A stretch of 64,000 bases of DNA from Sipunculus nudus. Its lineage: Eukaryota; Annelida; Sipuncula; Golfingiida; Sipunculidae. Both the position numbers and the translations under genes were made by a program. Numbering within the stretch: position 1 is the stretch's first letter; each line of letters starts with the position of its first letter. Under the pieces are notes generated by a model, which was given only the letters and a program-made list of their open reading frames with translations, was not told where the DNA came from and did not search any database. Location of the stretch: positions 45,041,058 to 45,105,057 of the forward strand of contig CM049310.1 of assembly GCA_026874595.1 (NCBI GenBank), given 5' to 3'. Positions 1-13,921 of the stretch are shown piece after piece.

Positions 1-2480
1 ATGTGGTCCCTAATAAGCCATGACATCATGCATCTTTCAGGTCAGCCTTACTGTGACCCTGAGGCAACTGTCTTGTGCACCTGCTGTAATCATGTTTCCG
101 TAAATGAGAAAACAATACCACTAAAAATTAACATGTAATTAAGCAGTATCAACTGAAAACATTATTGCTTTATTTGGAGAGTTAGAGTGTGGTTTGGAAT
201 TTATTATTCATGAATTATTTCAATATCCAGAAGGTGTTATCTCATGCAGTTTGAAAGAGGTTTTGGTTTATTTTGCTGGTTTTCTGTTATGCTAGAGATA
301 AGGGGGATCAGTTTCAAGAAATACCCTTGGGACCTTGCCGTCCAGGGCTGGTGATGTTAATATTAAGGAAGGCATTCAGATAAAAATGTCATTGATAAAA
401 AAAGATTTATGGAACCACAAGAGGTTCCAAGAGGAAGATATATACATATTTAATGACCAGCTGGAGGAAAGTGATAAAAGGGATGAGGGAGTGGTTGATA
501 TCGTTGAAAACGCTAAAACTCGTTACCGCAAGTACCTGCAGTTATTGGTGGTTGGTTCAAGAAGGCACACACTTCTTGTGGGGCTACGTTGGCTGGGCAG
601 CCGGTTAAATTCAAACTCATGCCCTACTAGGAAGCAATTTTATTACAATTGATTGTAACCCAGGGCTCGGATGCTGAGACAGCGGCACAAAGAGAGCCAG
701 TAGCTGCCCATGAACTGTTAATAACGCGGTCCATATTGAGCCGTGGGAGCTATATTACATGGACATTAGAATGGTTGTAAGCCAGGTTGTTCAAACTGCT
801 AAGCCCATTGAAAATATGCTAGATCACCTTCATTCTCATCAGCCCAGAGGAGACTGTGAATTGAAATGTTGTTGTATTTTTACAGACTTATAATTGTGTA
901 AATAAATCATATTAAAAAGATGTCAGCCTTCGAATCAACAAAGAAGTAATTCGTCCTCAACAGATATTCAGGTGTAATACTTAATTCAGTGTACGAGAAG
1001 ACAGTCCAATCATATTCACAAAAGTAATGGTGTCAATTAGGCTGCTGATTTGATGTTGGTTCTATAAACATGTTAAATAACCACCCAATGCCAGACCAGT
1101 AATACAATGGTTGGCCATAAGATACTTAAAAACCCCAAAGAATACAAAAAGAAAATGGTAAACTGGGTCTTTTCATGACTTTGCATCTCATTACAGGAAA
1201 TGGGATTACATTAAACCTCCATATTGTTAAGTGGCTGAGTGTGCAACAACATGTAAAAGCGAAATTACCAACAAATTTCAGTTGCCATTTCTTGGTGCAA
1301 CAGTCCAGAACTAGATCTGCCATTAGCAGGCACTCTTGCTTTTCTAAATCACAGATGAAATTTATTTATGAATAAACCCCTGGTGAATCCTTTTTTCTAG
1401 TTATGTTATAAATACAAATTAAATTTGGTTGTCATGGTAACGGTAAATGTGCATAAATATTTCAAAATAAAATTGTTTCCTCGGTCAAGACAGTCACAAG
1501 ATTTAATGTACATTAATAATTCAAAGCAAGTAAATTATTTCCTTGTTCCAAATTTCATTTGACAACCTCAGATTTAATGTAGAATATATTTAAAAATTGC
1601 TATGTAAGTTTTTAATCATGGTAGAAAATTACAGACAATTCAGCGGCATTCAGGTGCTACTGTTAATGTATAAAATTTCAGTTTGTGGTAGGACTCTTCT
1701 TGCATTATTTATGTAAGTTCAATTTCCTGTCATAATGACATTGAATTTGTCTGTATAGGGAACACTCACCTTACAAGCCATTTCCTTGTTGAGCAGCTCC
1801 AATTATCCTCAGCCAGCTGTTTGATTACAACATACTTATAAGGATCATTAAAATTTGCTCTCATTAATTCAGATTTCTTTATCTGAATTATGTGTTTACC
1901 TGTCAGCAGCATTTTGTGTGATAGAGAAAAAGGAATATTAATACATGTTTATGTAAACCGTTAACTGATTTTATCAGCCAGAAGGATCACATTGTATTGA
2001 TGATAATCAGCTCATTTTGATAGCTTTTTCAATGTGTCTGCATGCTGTACATATTGTATTAAAGCTCCTACTAAATGCTTTATAGTGAATTTGCAGGAAA
2101 ATGTCATTATCTGAGTCTAGGACAGATTTTACATGACTGAACTTTTGTGTAAGTAGAAATGCAATCTTATCCTATCAGTCATCCTACCAAATTTGAATAT
2201 AGTCCCATTTACAAAACCGTTTTCTCAGCGGTTTATCCTTTTATAAACCCTATAATTTGCAGATTTGAAGGTTTATCCTATGACATGTGCACATTAGGCT
2301 GTCACAAACAGGTGCCATGTTAATAAATTTACTGTGGGTTTGAGTAGAATAAACTGAATGGGTACATGTATGTAATCATAAGTTTTGAGGGTTGTGGTAA
2401 ATTTTGGTGCCTCTTCCACAGGTAATGTGGTGCCTATTGAGCCTGTGGAGGAGAATGTACAATTCCCGATTGTACCAGCC
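1..2480. other. AT-rich non-coding DNA, probably kinesin intron
   Basis: I see no supported exon, RNA gene or recognised repeat here. A 105-codon open frame at 335-652 has no recognisable domain and no convincing splice context, so I do not call it. The stretch lies upstream of a kinesin exon that needs an earlier exon, so it is probably intronic. It could be partly 5' flanking sequence if the earlier exons lie unseen in the window. Confidence 0.5.
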
Positions 2481-2489
2481 CAAATCCAG

Positions 2490-2650
2490 ATCATGGTTTA
2501 GGCGGGAATGAAGCAATCGGGATTTGGTCAGGACCAATTGGGAATTGGTGCAGACCAGATTGCAATGGGGATTTGGTCCAGCCTAAAAACCTGATAGGGA
2601 TTGGTCTGGACCAATCGCTGATTGGCTCAGATCGGGATCAGGGCCTTGAC
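2490..2650. repeat. Short degenerate tandem repeat (GGGATTTGGTC-type)
   Basis: About five diverged units built on words such as GGGATTTGGTC, GACCAATTGGGAATTGG and GGATTGGTCTGGACC occur within 160 bp. The units contain both TTGGTC and GACCAA, so the block can fold on itself. I know no family for it. It is a local, low-copy minisatellite in otherwise plain intron. Confidence 0.55.
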
Positions 2651-2659
2651 AAACACACT

Positions 2660-3540
2660 GAATCAAACATATAGATCTTGCACAACTGAAGACATGTACA
2701 TACAAATTAACACAGATAAAATTTAAATCCGCATGTGTCACAAATGCTGCTTTTTCTTTGCTTTTGTAGCAGGCTCAACTTAACTGTAGGTTATAGTTCT
2801 TTGTTCTGGGCCCTGTGTTTCCGGGATGAATTCAAAAGCTTAGATCACAGGGAAGGGAATGTCATATACACACCAAATTTTACACAAGCTATCCTATATA
2901 TATTTAAAGTATCTACTGTCTTTTCATATATAGATTTTATTGTTTCTCAGTATTTTAAATGATTATGCTTTTTTCAGGAATAATATTTGGATTATTTGTT
3001 ATATCTCATTAGTCCTTGAATGTTCAGCTTTTAAATTTGAGATGTATAAACATAAACCAGATTACATTAAGTATTGTAAGTTTTTTGAGTTTTCATCTAG
3101 TAGTTCAGATGATATATATAATTATTTGTTTTTAGAAACACAGCTTTATGTTATTAGGTTAGCCATGTGGCCCTCAGCAGCGGGTGCTTCGTTCAGGTCC
3201 ACACAGCACTTATTTAATGACCCGTCCTGCTGGGCTGCGGAGAGAGTGTCCTACCTGTATCTTACAAGTCAACATTAAATGTGATCAACAGCCAGCCTGT
3301 CTTCTTTGTGTATAGCATACAGCCCGTGCTACACTTTTATTCCATAGTTCTGATAAACAGATATGAATTTTGTCTAAGAACAAACTGAAGAGATCCTATC
3401 AAAGCAGAACCTCCATTCCTGCCATCTTTTACAATAATTAGATTTAGTCTGAAGTAGGGATGCAAGATATTGAACGACTGTTCAGGTAAAATACATATCT
3501 GAAATGTATTGATGATATGCTCCAGTTTACTTTGGTGTCA
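2660..3540. other. Plain AT-rich intronic DNA
   Basis: No exon, RNA gene or repeat was recognised. ORFs of 75 and 112 codons at 2735-3278 are AT-rich chance frames with no recognisable domain. Element A1 follows directly. Confidence 0.5.
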
Positions 3541-3542
3541 TT

Positions 3543-3571
3543 AGCTCAGCTGACTATAAGTCATCTGAGCT
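3543..3571 (+). repeat. 5' terminal hairpin of element A1
   Basis: The two 13-bp arms, AGCTCAGCTGACT and AGTCATCTGAGCT, flank an ATA loop and pair with one mismatch. The same hairpin starts A, C and D copies at 13922, 14872, 18860, 19615, 24366, 41962 and 53090. A slightly diverged copy stands alone at 23849. Confidence 0.85.
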
Positions 3572-3584
3572 ATAGTCGTGGTCC

Positions 3585-3650
3585 ATTGTCCGTCGTCCGT
3601 CCGTCTGTCCGTCCGTCCGTCCGTCCGTCTGTCCGTCCGTCCGTCCGTAG
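3585..3650 (+). repeat. GTCC/GTCT (GTCY) microsatellite inside element A1
   Basis: A run of GTCC and GTCT tetranucleotides sits directly after the 5' hairpin block. Equivalent runs occur after the heads at 13922, 14872, 19615, 24366 (short) and 53090, and as GTCT/GTCC at 18860. Conserved position in the element argues that it belongs to the element and is not a chance host microsatellite. Confidence 0.85.
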
Positions 3651-5764
3651 ATGTGGCACGTTTTGAAACCGTAAGACCTAGGAATCCAAAATTCAGCATA
3701 ATGTTAGATGTCCCCAAGATCTCCTACCAAGCCGAAAACTGGGTCTTTTTGACTTCGTTCCTTTGAGAAATTAAGGAAAAAACCTCAAATTTTTATTAAA
3801 AACCTATTTTCACACTTCAGGACTGCCTAATATCAAAACCACTCATCTGTTTTTCCTCATATTTACCATAAATATTCCTCTATATAGTTCCTATATACAT
3901 TCAAGAAAATATGTCTGTATTATATAATTTAAAAAAGTTATGGACCCAAACATAATGCATTTTGTAAAAAATCAGGAAAGATATTTGATCACTTAACACA
4001 AAACATGTTAAAGCTATGGACCTTTTTTCCAGTAATATAACTTTAATTAATCAAAATTAAATTGTATACCCAAAATTAGATGAAAATCTTTTAAATTTTT
4101 TAAAATATTAATAAAAATAAAAAATTGGTACCTTAAATTTTGCCCAACTTTGACCATGGCACGTTTTTTTCCTGTAAGTACTGTGGATTTAATTTTCACA
4201 GCATGTTTTTTTTACCTTTTCAACTGTTAACACCAAAAATTTGAAACCAGTTGATCAAAAACTGTAGATTTTATTCAAGTTTTCAAGCACCATGTAACAT
4301 ATTGTATACATCAAGCTAGTGTTATGCAGTTTGCAAGAGCTCAGCTCCCCAGCTTCAGCTTTTAGTTCCTTAAATTCGGCATACAGCTAGATGTCTCCAA
4401 AATCCCCTACCATGCCAAGAATTTGGTCACTAGGACTTAATACCTTCAAGATATTAATGAAAAACCTCATTTTTCCATTAAAAACACATTGTTACACTTC
4501 AAGACTGCCTAATATCAAAACCACTGATCTGACTTTAATCATAAATAATATACATATTTTTCATTCTCTATGCACATGCCAGAATGATGTCAGTATTGCG
4601 TAATTGTTTTAAGTTATGGGCCCAAACATAATGCACTTTGTAAAAAATCAAGAAATATATTTACTCCCTTAACAAGGGGATTGCTGAAGCTAGAGATTTT
4701 TTGTCAGGGATGTAACATTATTTAATCAAGATTCAATTGAATACCCAAAATTAGTTATGAATTTTTCAAATTTTATAAGTTATTAGTATAAATGTAAAAT
4801 TAGTAACTTAAATTTTGCCCAACTTTGACCATGGCACATTTGTTTCCTGTGAGCACTGTTGATATAATTTTCATATCATGCACACATAAGGATTTCAGCT
4901 TTTAAGTTTAGAAAGCTGAAAGAAATTGGCCAAAAATTGTAGCTTTTATTAATGTTTTTATGAGACCCTGTGACTTTGGCTCTCTCCAGCCCCTCTTGAG
5001 TCACCTGTATGTTGACCTTGTTGAACTTTCAGCAAATTATGCATGCTTGAGGCGAGGCATACAGGGAATCCAGGCAGCTTATGGCCAGCCACAGTTGATC
5101 CAGGTGTCCAACCCAACTCATCTAGTAGTTTTAACCAACTACATACAATAAACAATAAATTAATAAATTTTTATTGGTTTTTAATAAAAAATTAATGAAA
5201 AATAGAAAAGGAATTTGTTAGTTTATAATAACAGGAAATTAACTTGCAGTTACTGATGATATAAGAATCTTGTATCGATGGATAGAATGTCACGTATTCC
5301 AAATAACACCATGCAGTCACCTATGGTATTTTTCAGTTCAATTTTAATGATAAAGAAGTAAATCATATCATTCATTACTAATCATTAGGGATCATTTGAT
5401 GGAAATTAATGATAGACAAAGATGCAGTTGATAATATTAATCTAGATTCTTACTGTGTCTTGTGTGTACATTGATGTGAAATTAGTCCAAAATGAATTTA
5501 TTACAGTTATTTTTAATATAAATAAAAGCCATAAAACCAGGTACTTATGATCATTATTTAAATGTGTGAATTTTGTATATTCTGGATTCTCAACATCATT
5601 GTTTGGTGAAAACTGAATAAATACCAGACATGGTGCAAATACTTTGTAATTGTATTTAAATATGAATATGATTATGTACTCCATTATGAAATTTCTTGCA
5701 TAAAGAATGGGAATTCAGGTAAAAATGAAAGTATATGAATACCAGTGCAAATACTTTCAAAATG

Positions 5765-5788
5765 TATTCATGAATGCATTCATGAATA
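5765..5788. repeat. Perfect 24-bp palindrome inside element A
   Basis: The 24 bases read the same on both strands, with outer half TATTCATGAATG and central ATGCAT. The identical palindrome occurs at 16762-16785, 21851-21874, 26254-26277 and 55313-55336, which is every A-type copy that reaches this region. Its role is unknown. Confidence 0.9.
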
Positions 5789-6179
5789 TATTCTTTAATA
5801 TTATTTTAATAATCATTTCAGTTATATTTCATTTTAAAAAATCATATGATTCTCTTGTTTTTTTTAATAAAAATTATATTTGGGACAATATTTGTAATTT
5901 TTTTTAATTAATAGTTAAACCCTTATATATTCTGCTTATAAGTTATATTGCCAAGTCAAAATCTGTGTGACAATAGTACTCCATTTGTTAATAAAATAAA
6001 TGAAATCAATCCTCTTCCCTGTCTCCAAAGGTACTATCAAAATCATACATAAGCTAAACAACAACAACTCATATCACAGCTTATATTTATTACCACACAA
6101 AACCAGCATGTGCCTCATTTCTAAATAATATTTTTTTATCATATATAACAGCTGAGCGTCGTGACCCATAGGTCCCTTG

Positions 6180-9100
6180 TTTTCTTATCAAAAGCTGTGT
6201 GGTTACAGTAAACAAATAAAGCATGCCAGCATTTCAAGTTGGAGTATCCATATGTTTCCATAGACGAGTGAGCCACATATCAGTGGCCTGACAACCTCAC
6301 TGCTGGATTGTACCCTTCAGGGGATGAAAAAACTTATTTCAAATGATGGGCCATATCTTTCATTTCATGAATGGCATAAAATACGTAATAGATAAGTTTA
6401 AACCATTTAAATCTCCTTTTTCTTTAACCTGATATACTGAATAGATTAAATGGTATTAAAATCTTGATCTTGGTAATATAATCCTTGCAAATGTCTTCTG
6501 TAATCCTAATATGTCATGTAATTTTAAAGTTTTCTTTTGTTTCTGGGAATGTGAATGTCATAATCCCCTAAATCACATTTCCCCTGGTTATATAGTATTT
6601 GATTTTCCACCAGGGTTTTACCACTAGGTTCACATGTGGTACAGGGTATGCAGGTATAAATGGACCTCTTGAAAATTGCTTCGCCAACGTATAAAGCAGT
6701 AAACAATACGATAATGGATTATCTGATAATGGATTATAAAGTGAATATAAATGCCCTAAATGGAAAAAGGAAACATTATTGGTAACAATATATAAAGTGG
6801 CCATCGATTTCAACAATATCAAGGACATTTGTAACATTCTTCTTTTATCGCTGACACCCCGGTTTTTGTCATGGAAGCACCAATAAGTGTACTGGTACAT
6901 TTATTCCTCTTCAAGTTGGTCATACAATATATACAACAAGTGATCATGTTTATGTTTCAGAAGGCCAGAATAAGAAATAAAGAGTGGTTTAAGCTATATA
7001 AATAGTTCAGATTATAGTTGAGGTTATGGTTATATCTGTGTTTGTAAGCAGGTTTGTTAGCAGTTATTGTGTTCAATCGATACTGTAATACAGCATGCAG
7101 AGCAAATGGACGTGACATATCAATATGTTTTTGATATATTGGTATATTGATACAGCCCTTGTCTGAAGACAAAGTCTGTGGCTTGATTGGATTTACAAAG
7201 TAAGCTTCTATTATCCTACTTAAATGGAGCTGTGAAAAAAGTAAATTAATATTTTAACTATGTATTTAAAATTTTCAGGATGCTTATCAGAAACAACATT
7301 GAAACATGAGCCTATTTCTGTTGCAGGAAGGAATCTGCTGCTGTGCAATAAATATGAGATATATATCTTAAATGATGTATATTATAACAATGCCATTTTT
7401 GACTTGTAATTTTTGTCAAACCACCTTTTGTCCTCTCTTCCTTTTGCCATACCATTTAGAGTATTCAGTTTTTGCCCTTTGTCCAAACTTTGTGTATCTG
7501 TTCCACTCATTCCATGTGGGATGCCGCTCAAGTGTCAAATGTGCAGTAACTGTTATTTACCTTAGTTTAACATTTATGAACTTGCTGCTTGGTGCAGCAA
7601 TGATAATGACCATTCAAGAAATGAGTGAACGGTAATCTTTTTGTTATTGCAGTTACATCAAGGTAAATCCCTGACATTTATACCCAAAGCCTTTACTGTC
7701 AATTACACTATTCATGCTGATGGTTGCCCTCCCTAAGGACTGCCCAGAATGCCATAACGTGCCTTGTATTGTCTGGTATGTACTAAAGATGAAGAGAACG
7801 AGAGGACAGGAGTAGTAATGCTGGTGGCAGGATGATGATGGCGTGACAAGATGAAAGCATCTTATGGCCATAAAGGCAGGACATCCTCGTGTCTGATGAG
7901 GCATTTACACAGCAGCTGTAAGAGACTGATAGATCAGCGCTGCTGATGTGACGTAATGCCATATTGTACACACTCCCTTATACAGACTGATCTGCTCAGA
8001 AATGGCAGAGCCCCTTCCTGATGACGGGGAACATGAGGCTACAGCTGATCCTCCCCAAGATCACTTCCCACTGCTTTGCGTGATGTCAGGTCAACAAAAA
8101 GATGTTGATTATGTTGAATACATCTGGTTGTATGGGTGTTCAGAGTGATGTTATAACGTCTGCTTCAAATCTTTATTCTTCCTTCTCTAAAATTTCAAGG
8201 TCATTTCAATGTCAAATATTAGGATGAAGCCTGCTAAAACTCCAGGCCACTTAAAGATGCTGAGAATATTTTATGGTCAGTCTGAATTAAGTCAATAGTA
8301 TTCTTTTTTTATAATAAAATTTAGTCAAGTGTGTCCTTATATTGTTATAAAATTCTAACACAAATGTGAATGAGGGACATTACCATTTTGAATAGTTGGG
8401 CTTTTAAGTAACCATGTATACATTTGACAGGTGAATTTGTTTGTTTTTTCTCCAGTTAGTCACAGGGAGTACTTTGTCTAATGAGTGGTTTGTGCAGGCC
8501 ATGTTTTCGCCGAGAGCCATTTTGTAGGATATGTTTAGTCATGACTTGGGTATTCCTGTTGGATTAGGATTGTGAAAGTAAGCATTTGTACAGATAAATT
8601 TTCAGTTCAGTCTGGTGTTTACCTGGGGTATTATTGCTCCAGTGAGCTTTTGTGGAAGAGGTATTTCCTCTAGATGGCGAATTTTTTGTCAAAGTTGATT
8701 TTGTCTTGCTGGGTTTTGTCTAAGGAGTTCAGGTCCAGCTGGGATTTGTTTTGAGTTTTGTCCAACAATTGGTCAGTCCACCAGTAGGTCCATTTTAATG
8801 CAGCTACTATTATTAAGTTCTGCTGCAGGTATATCTTTATGCATGGAAGATTCCAGTCAGACAGGCTGGCTTTTTCTTTGGGACAAGCAGAGCCAGTAGG
8901 CTAAATGAGGGAGCGGAGAACAGACGGCCTGTTTAACTGCCTATCATTGACAGTAGCTTGGACAAGCATTCTGCATCGAGAGATGCCAGCATAATGAGAA
9001 GAAAAGTAACAGATTCTAGTAATTGAAGAATATGTCACTGCAACATTAATTTTGCCACTGTATATGGGAAGGATTTGAATGTATAATTCATATTGCTGTC

Positions 9101-12100
9101 ACTTCTGCTTTTAGAGGCAGTATGCAGCAACTGTTGAGGGACAAGGCCTTTTACTTGGAGTAATTACAGCTGATATTTCATGTTGTTATAAAGGGAAAAA
9201 TAGCTTTGACAGCAAACCTCTTAAAGATAAAAGCTCAGGGGTTATATTATTGTCTCCTGGCTGGTTTTGAATCTAACAAATTTTAACATTGAAAAATGTA
9301 AAAGGAGAAACAGAAGAACTGAATCTTCAAATAAGAGTTGTATGCATATGGTAGGATTGCTTTGTGGTGGTATTTTGCAAACTGGGCACAGCATATGTGT
9401 ATTTGTATTCATCACAGGGTGGTTTGCCAGTCTGGTGTTTAATCTATGGCAGAACTGCAGACCAAATATAGAAAACAGAGCTATATTCTTTATGTTCCAC
9501 AGTCAGAGACAAAACATGCCTCTAACCTGAATACTCATTTACTAATCTTCTTCATGCCCATTGTAACACATGAGGTCATTCCCACAATGAACAGCCTTCA
9601 TTGGATGGTCTTCCTGGCTTAGACTGTCTTGCTTCTAAAGGAGAACTAACTGCACTCAGGGGTAACACAGCTCAAGGTGGTAGTGTATCGCCTGAGTCCT
9701 CAGTTTAATAACTGTTATGACGTGCCATTTGATTTACTCTCAGGGTGCTTGTTTTGAATTAGGTTTGGTCCCTGAGTTAATAAAACTGACAGAAGTGGAC
9801 AGGAAGTGAATGTTTGTGGACTGACTTTGGATTTACAGTGCTGTAGCAGTTCTGGGGCTGTGTGACGTTTGCAGGAGCTGTGTGCACGTGACATGGATCA
9901 TCACCTTCAGTTGTGTAGCTGATAAAGTGTCCAGACCACCACAGCTTCAGAGGGCTGTGAATATGAATATAAAATACAGGATGATAAAAAAGATATCTCA
10001 AATCCATCGCTGTAATCTTGGCCACTTAATAAGAATACATCCTTGTAAAAGATGTCTACAGAACCGCAGCCCTGATCTGATCAAAGTAATCATGAGTAAA
10101 AAAATGGTCATTTTGTTACAAAGATTATTTGTGCTGCTCCTTGAGAGACCTTCTATTGCTCAATATAAAAAGAAAAGGTAATCCAGTTGTCCGACTTTCT
10201 GCTGGTCCAATGGTGGGTGCCATAATCTCTTTGTAATGGAGGGACAAAAGCATGGTTAGTGCATTTAAGATAAGTAAGGATGGCAAATTGATTAGATACT
10301 ATGCTTACATGAGAAATGGCGTGCAAGGAACTGAACAAGGTTCTTCTTATGGAACCATTATTAATATAATAAAATATGACAAGGCACCAAGAATGCGGTC
10401 ACCTACTTTTACCTAATGGTTTATGCTGTTAAGAAGAAAGAAGTAAAATAAGTTAAGATGCTCATCTTTAGATAATTTACTGTGGGTCCCATGGATTAAT
10501 TAAATTTCCTATTTATTGATTAAGAACTTCATTTGTGACACGGTCATGTTCAGATCATGAATGACTAAATGTATTATGGCAATTTTCCTGACAAGATAAA
10601 GGCTGTTTGTCTGTTTAAATGGTTGAGTAGTATAAGATCTGCATTGTATTAAAGGCTACGTTCATCTGTCTGTAATAATAAATTTGGGATTGTAGCAGAA
10701 GAGACAGACATCCTCTGTTCTGTGTGAAACTGTGTGTTTTCTATGTGAATTCTTTATAAGAACTGGAAATATGATTTCACTGACATCAATTAGTAATTTC
10801 GTTAAGAGTTTCTTGTCAACAGCCAAAATTTGTAACGAAGGAAATAACCTTTCATGTAAAGGGCCAAAATAAGTATCTCTTTAACTCTGTCAGATGTTAA
10901 ACTGGGCAGTTTAATTGTTATAACAAGCCTTATTACTTCTTTAGCTTTTCCTGTAAACAGCAGGTGCAGAATTTACAAAGAAATGCAAACACTGTGACTG
11001 TCCTGTGGTCACTATCAGGCTTCTTTTAGAAAATTGATGTGAAACCCTGTTTTGCTTGACAGTTACACATGTGTACATATGTGAAGGACTTCATGTGCAG
11101 CAGAAACCGTGCATATGTGACAGTCATCTTGGTTGAATGACAGCTGTGGTAAACTCTTGGAAGAACACTTGTGTAATTTTCAGTCTCCAAGTCTTGTTGA
11201 AGGAGAAGCCTTGCAGCTTTGGAAGCTACTCTGTTATCAATGCCAGGAACAGCACTTGTTTGTTTCCTCGTGACAGGTTTCTTCAGCTCAACTGTCTGAT
11301 GGTAGCCTTGCCATTGAATGGCTAGGAATTGACTCAAAACCCTGGTGGTGGCCAGTTTCCTTCCCATATCAACATATCTTCATCATGTGCCATTGGTGCA
11401 CAGTCTGTCAGGTTCCTTTCTCTTAATATGGCAACACTGAACAGAAATGTCTTTTGGCTTTAAAGGAGATCATACACGCAGGGAATCAAAGATGCATTGA
11501 TGTGTCCATCTGCTCAAATTACTCTCAAAAATAATTTGATTCTGGAAATGGAGGGTTGGATGAGGTTTATGGGCAAACACACAAATGAGTGCACTGGCAG
11601 GAAAAAATGGATTCATGAAACAAGTAAATATTTAACTAGGGCCTTGTTAGCACACTGTGATTATGATAACTTTCTTGTACAGAACTTCCCATGTGTGCTC
11701 AGGCTTGGCATTTGGCAAAAAGTGTTTGCCCTCTCAAGTTTATTCCTCTGGTGTGACCTGTGTTTCTTCAGTTTCATTAAACAGTATTGTGGTCTAGAGT
11801 TTAATAATACCGTCTTGAATTCTGGTCACAGAAACTCTTTTCTAACATCAGCATTAGTTTTCATAAGTTATTTTGTTTAATATCTAACTCTTGATCTCTT
11901 AGTTATCTTCTTTGCTACTGTTTTTAGAATAATTAATTTTTTGTGTGTATAATTTTACTTGCAGGAAACATACACAAATCCTAAAGGGCTGTAAAATATG
12001 AAATGATGAAACTGCTGTGAAATCCTGGAAGGCCATAAAATATGATGTAACACTCTTGTTAACAATCTCAGCATCAGATGATAAACCTGTTTATCAGACA

Positions 12101-13920
12101 ATGTTTAGTATATATGATATATACAAGTCATTATGTCGTCAGTAATGAGTTTAGCTTAGTCTTCTTCTGGAAACCATGTGCTGTGTGCTGAAAATCACAG
12201 AAAGATTTCATGTGAATAAAAAAAAGTACATTCCCAGGCCTTGACAGTACCAGGGAATCTGCTGAATGAAGTCATGCTGAATGGCCTGGAAACCTGGGCA
12301 TAAGAGGAAAGCTTTTCACTAACGAGATTGTATTGCCAATCAGGGCTCAATATTAATGGCTTGCTGACTGTCTGGGACGGGTAACTTGGCTGGTTTGTTT
12401 GTGACTCTAGCTTGTCTGATGGGGTAAATTCCAGTTCATGCCAGAAAAGGAGGCTGTACTCCCCAAGTAACTATTCAGAGATCTCCTGTCTTTTGTACAA
12501 TCTAAATTTATGCTTTTTAATGGCAGCCCATGTGAAGCAAACATAACACCTGTTATGACATCTTTGTTTTTATCTATTTCTGAATAAAAATTGAGAATGT
12601 TATTTTAATAATTTCAGAAAATTCATTCATATGGAATCTTTAAAAATACAAAATAGAAAATTATCACAGAATGCTGTCTGATTCGTTATAAATCTGAATT
12701 TTTTAAAAATGAACTGACTTATTGAATAGATTAGTCCAACAAAGTAAAGTTTGTCTCTCTCTCTTCACAACTAGCACCTTACAATCACCTAATCACTCAA
12801 ATCCTATTAAACATAGTCATTATGTTGTCCACACCTTTCTAAATTTCAAATTCATCAACATGATAAAATCGCACCCCTCTTTCCACCAGAAAATTATCAT
12901 TCTGGAAGTCAGGGGCGAGTTTCATTAGCTTTAAGTAGCTTGCGCTCAATCCATTGATACATGTTTATCTATATATGTAAACGTAGGATACCACATGAAT
13001 GCATTTACTATATATTGTATCAATAAATCATTCAAACAGAAGTAAAGTTTGAAATTTATTTTTGGTCTGGTCAACATTCTTAAGACATTTCCATCCCATC
13101 TGGTAAGACAGCTCAGTTTAATGTTAATGAATATTAAAACGTACTTCACATATTGTGTGATCAGAAACCTTTACTTGGTCCATACTGCATTATAAACACT
13201 TGTTTCCACCATCACTGTAAATGCTTTTCTTATTTCATATAATAACAGAAAGAATACTTGAAGAGCCCATGAATATATAGTGTCATTATATCTTTTAGTA
13301 CAATGTATTTTGTGCTTGACACCTGCTCCTGTAATGGATTCACTGTTACTCTGCACCAAGCTCTTGCATAAAATTCAGTCTTCACATCAAGGCATGGTAC
13401 ATTAATAATAGATCAGTGGTTCTGTGCTCTAGTTATAGAATTATATGATGTGGGGATGTAGAGTAAATCCCTACTTGCACGAACACCTCAGGGACAACCA
13501 GTGGTGGGTAGACATATCAAAACCAGCTGTACACTGACCTTCCCTTTCAAATTATGAGTTTTCTGGTTTACGCTGTGCACATGTTAATGAACTATATTTA
13601 ATTCCTGTTAAGAATAATTCTTGTAATGTCTCTTTGGTTGATGTGTGAGCTTGTTTATATCTACAGGCTATTTTTAAATATGATGCCTGTAGTGTACCAA
13701 TTTTGACAAATAGAAAACCATGTATTTTATGCTGGTTGATTGCATACATGTAGAAATTGAAAGGACACTAGCTGCAAAAGGTCCTTTGTAAAACTCAGTT
13801 TTGCCTGACTCGCCACCAAATATCCTTGTTGAATCTGTTAGGATTATTTTTGCAGGCCAGGTTATAAATAGGTAGATACAAGCAAAACAAAAAGTTTGTG
13901 TGAGGTTGGATTGGCATTTT
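6180..13920. other. Plain intronic DNA with no recognised exon or repeat
   Basis: This 7.7-kb stretch has ordinary AT-rich sequence. The longest ORF, 127 codons at 11497-11880, shows no recognisable domain, and other frames are shorter and overlap on opposite strands. I found no tRNA, rRNA or kinesin exon by eye. It may contain diverged repeats that cannot be recognised without a library. Confidence 0.5.
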
Positions 13921-13921
13921 T

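Larger units (their letters stand above)
3543..6179 (+). mobile_element. Element A1: full-length non-autonomous Helentron/pearl-like element
   Basis: This is a complete 2.64-kb non-coding element. The 5' end is a near-perfect hairpin: AGCTCAGCTGACT, loop ATA, then the reverse complement with one mismatch. A (GTCC/GTCT)n microsatellite follows at 3585-3650. The 3' end carries the inverted match CAGCTGAGC (6150-6158), then the hairpin GACC-CATA-GGTC and CCCTTG. TT flanks both ends. Inside, a unit of about 670-685 bp occurs twice (from about 3660 and 4345). A hairpin or subterminal inverted repeat, GTCY repeats, a 3' hairpin and a TT target match the Helentron-associated type known from Drosophila DINE-1 and bivalve pearl elements. 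No Rep/helicase coding is present, so it would depend on an autonomous partner. Confidence 0.8.

Noticed and set aside
335-652. 105-codon ORF with a charged N-terminal part
   Set aside because: No homology that I can recognise and no promoter or splice context; probably a chance frame.
3455-3500. AGTAGGGATGCAAGATATTG resembling an hAT-type terminus
   Set aside because: No inverted partner or target duplication was found nearby, and the match is only a short remembered motif.
3578-3766. Open frames starting in repeat heads (also at 13896, 19514, 53133) giving SVRPSV-rich peptides
   Set aside because: The SVRPSV pattern is just the translated GTCC/GTCT microsatellite. The frames stop in non-coding repeat body and differ between copies by frameshifts.
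11497-11880. 127-codon ORF, the longest in the window
   Set aside because: No recognisable domain, no splice-site support seen, and a length not surprising by chance in 64 kb.
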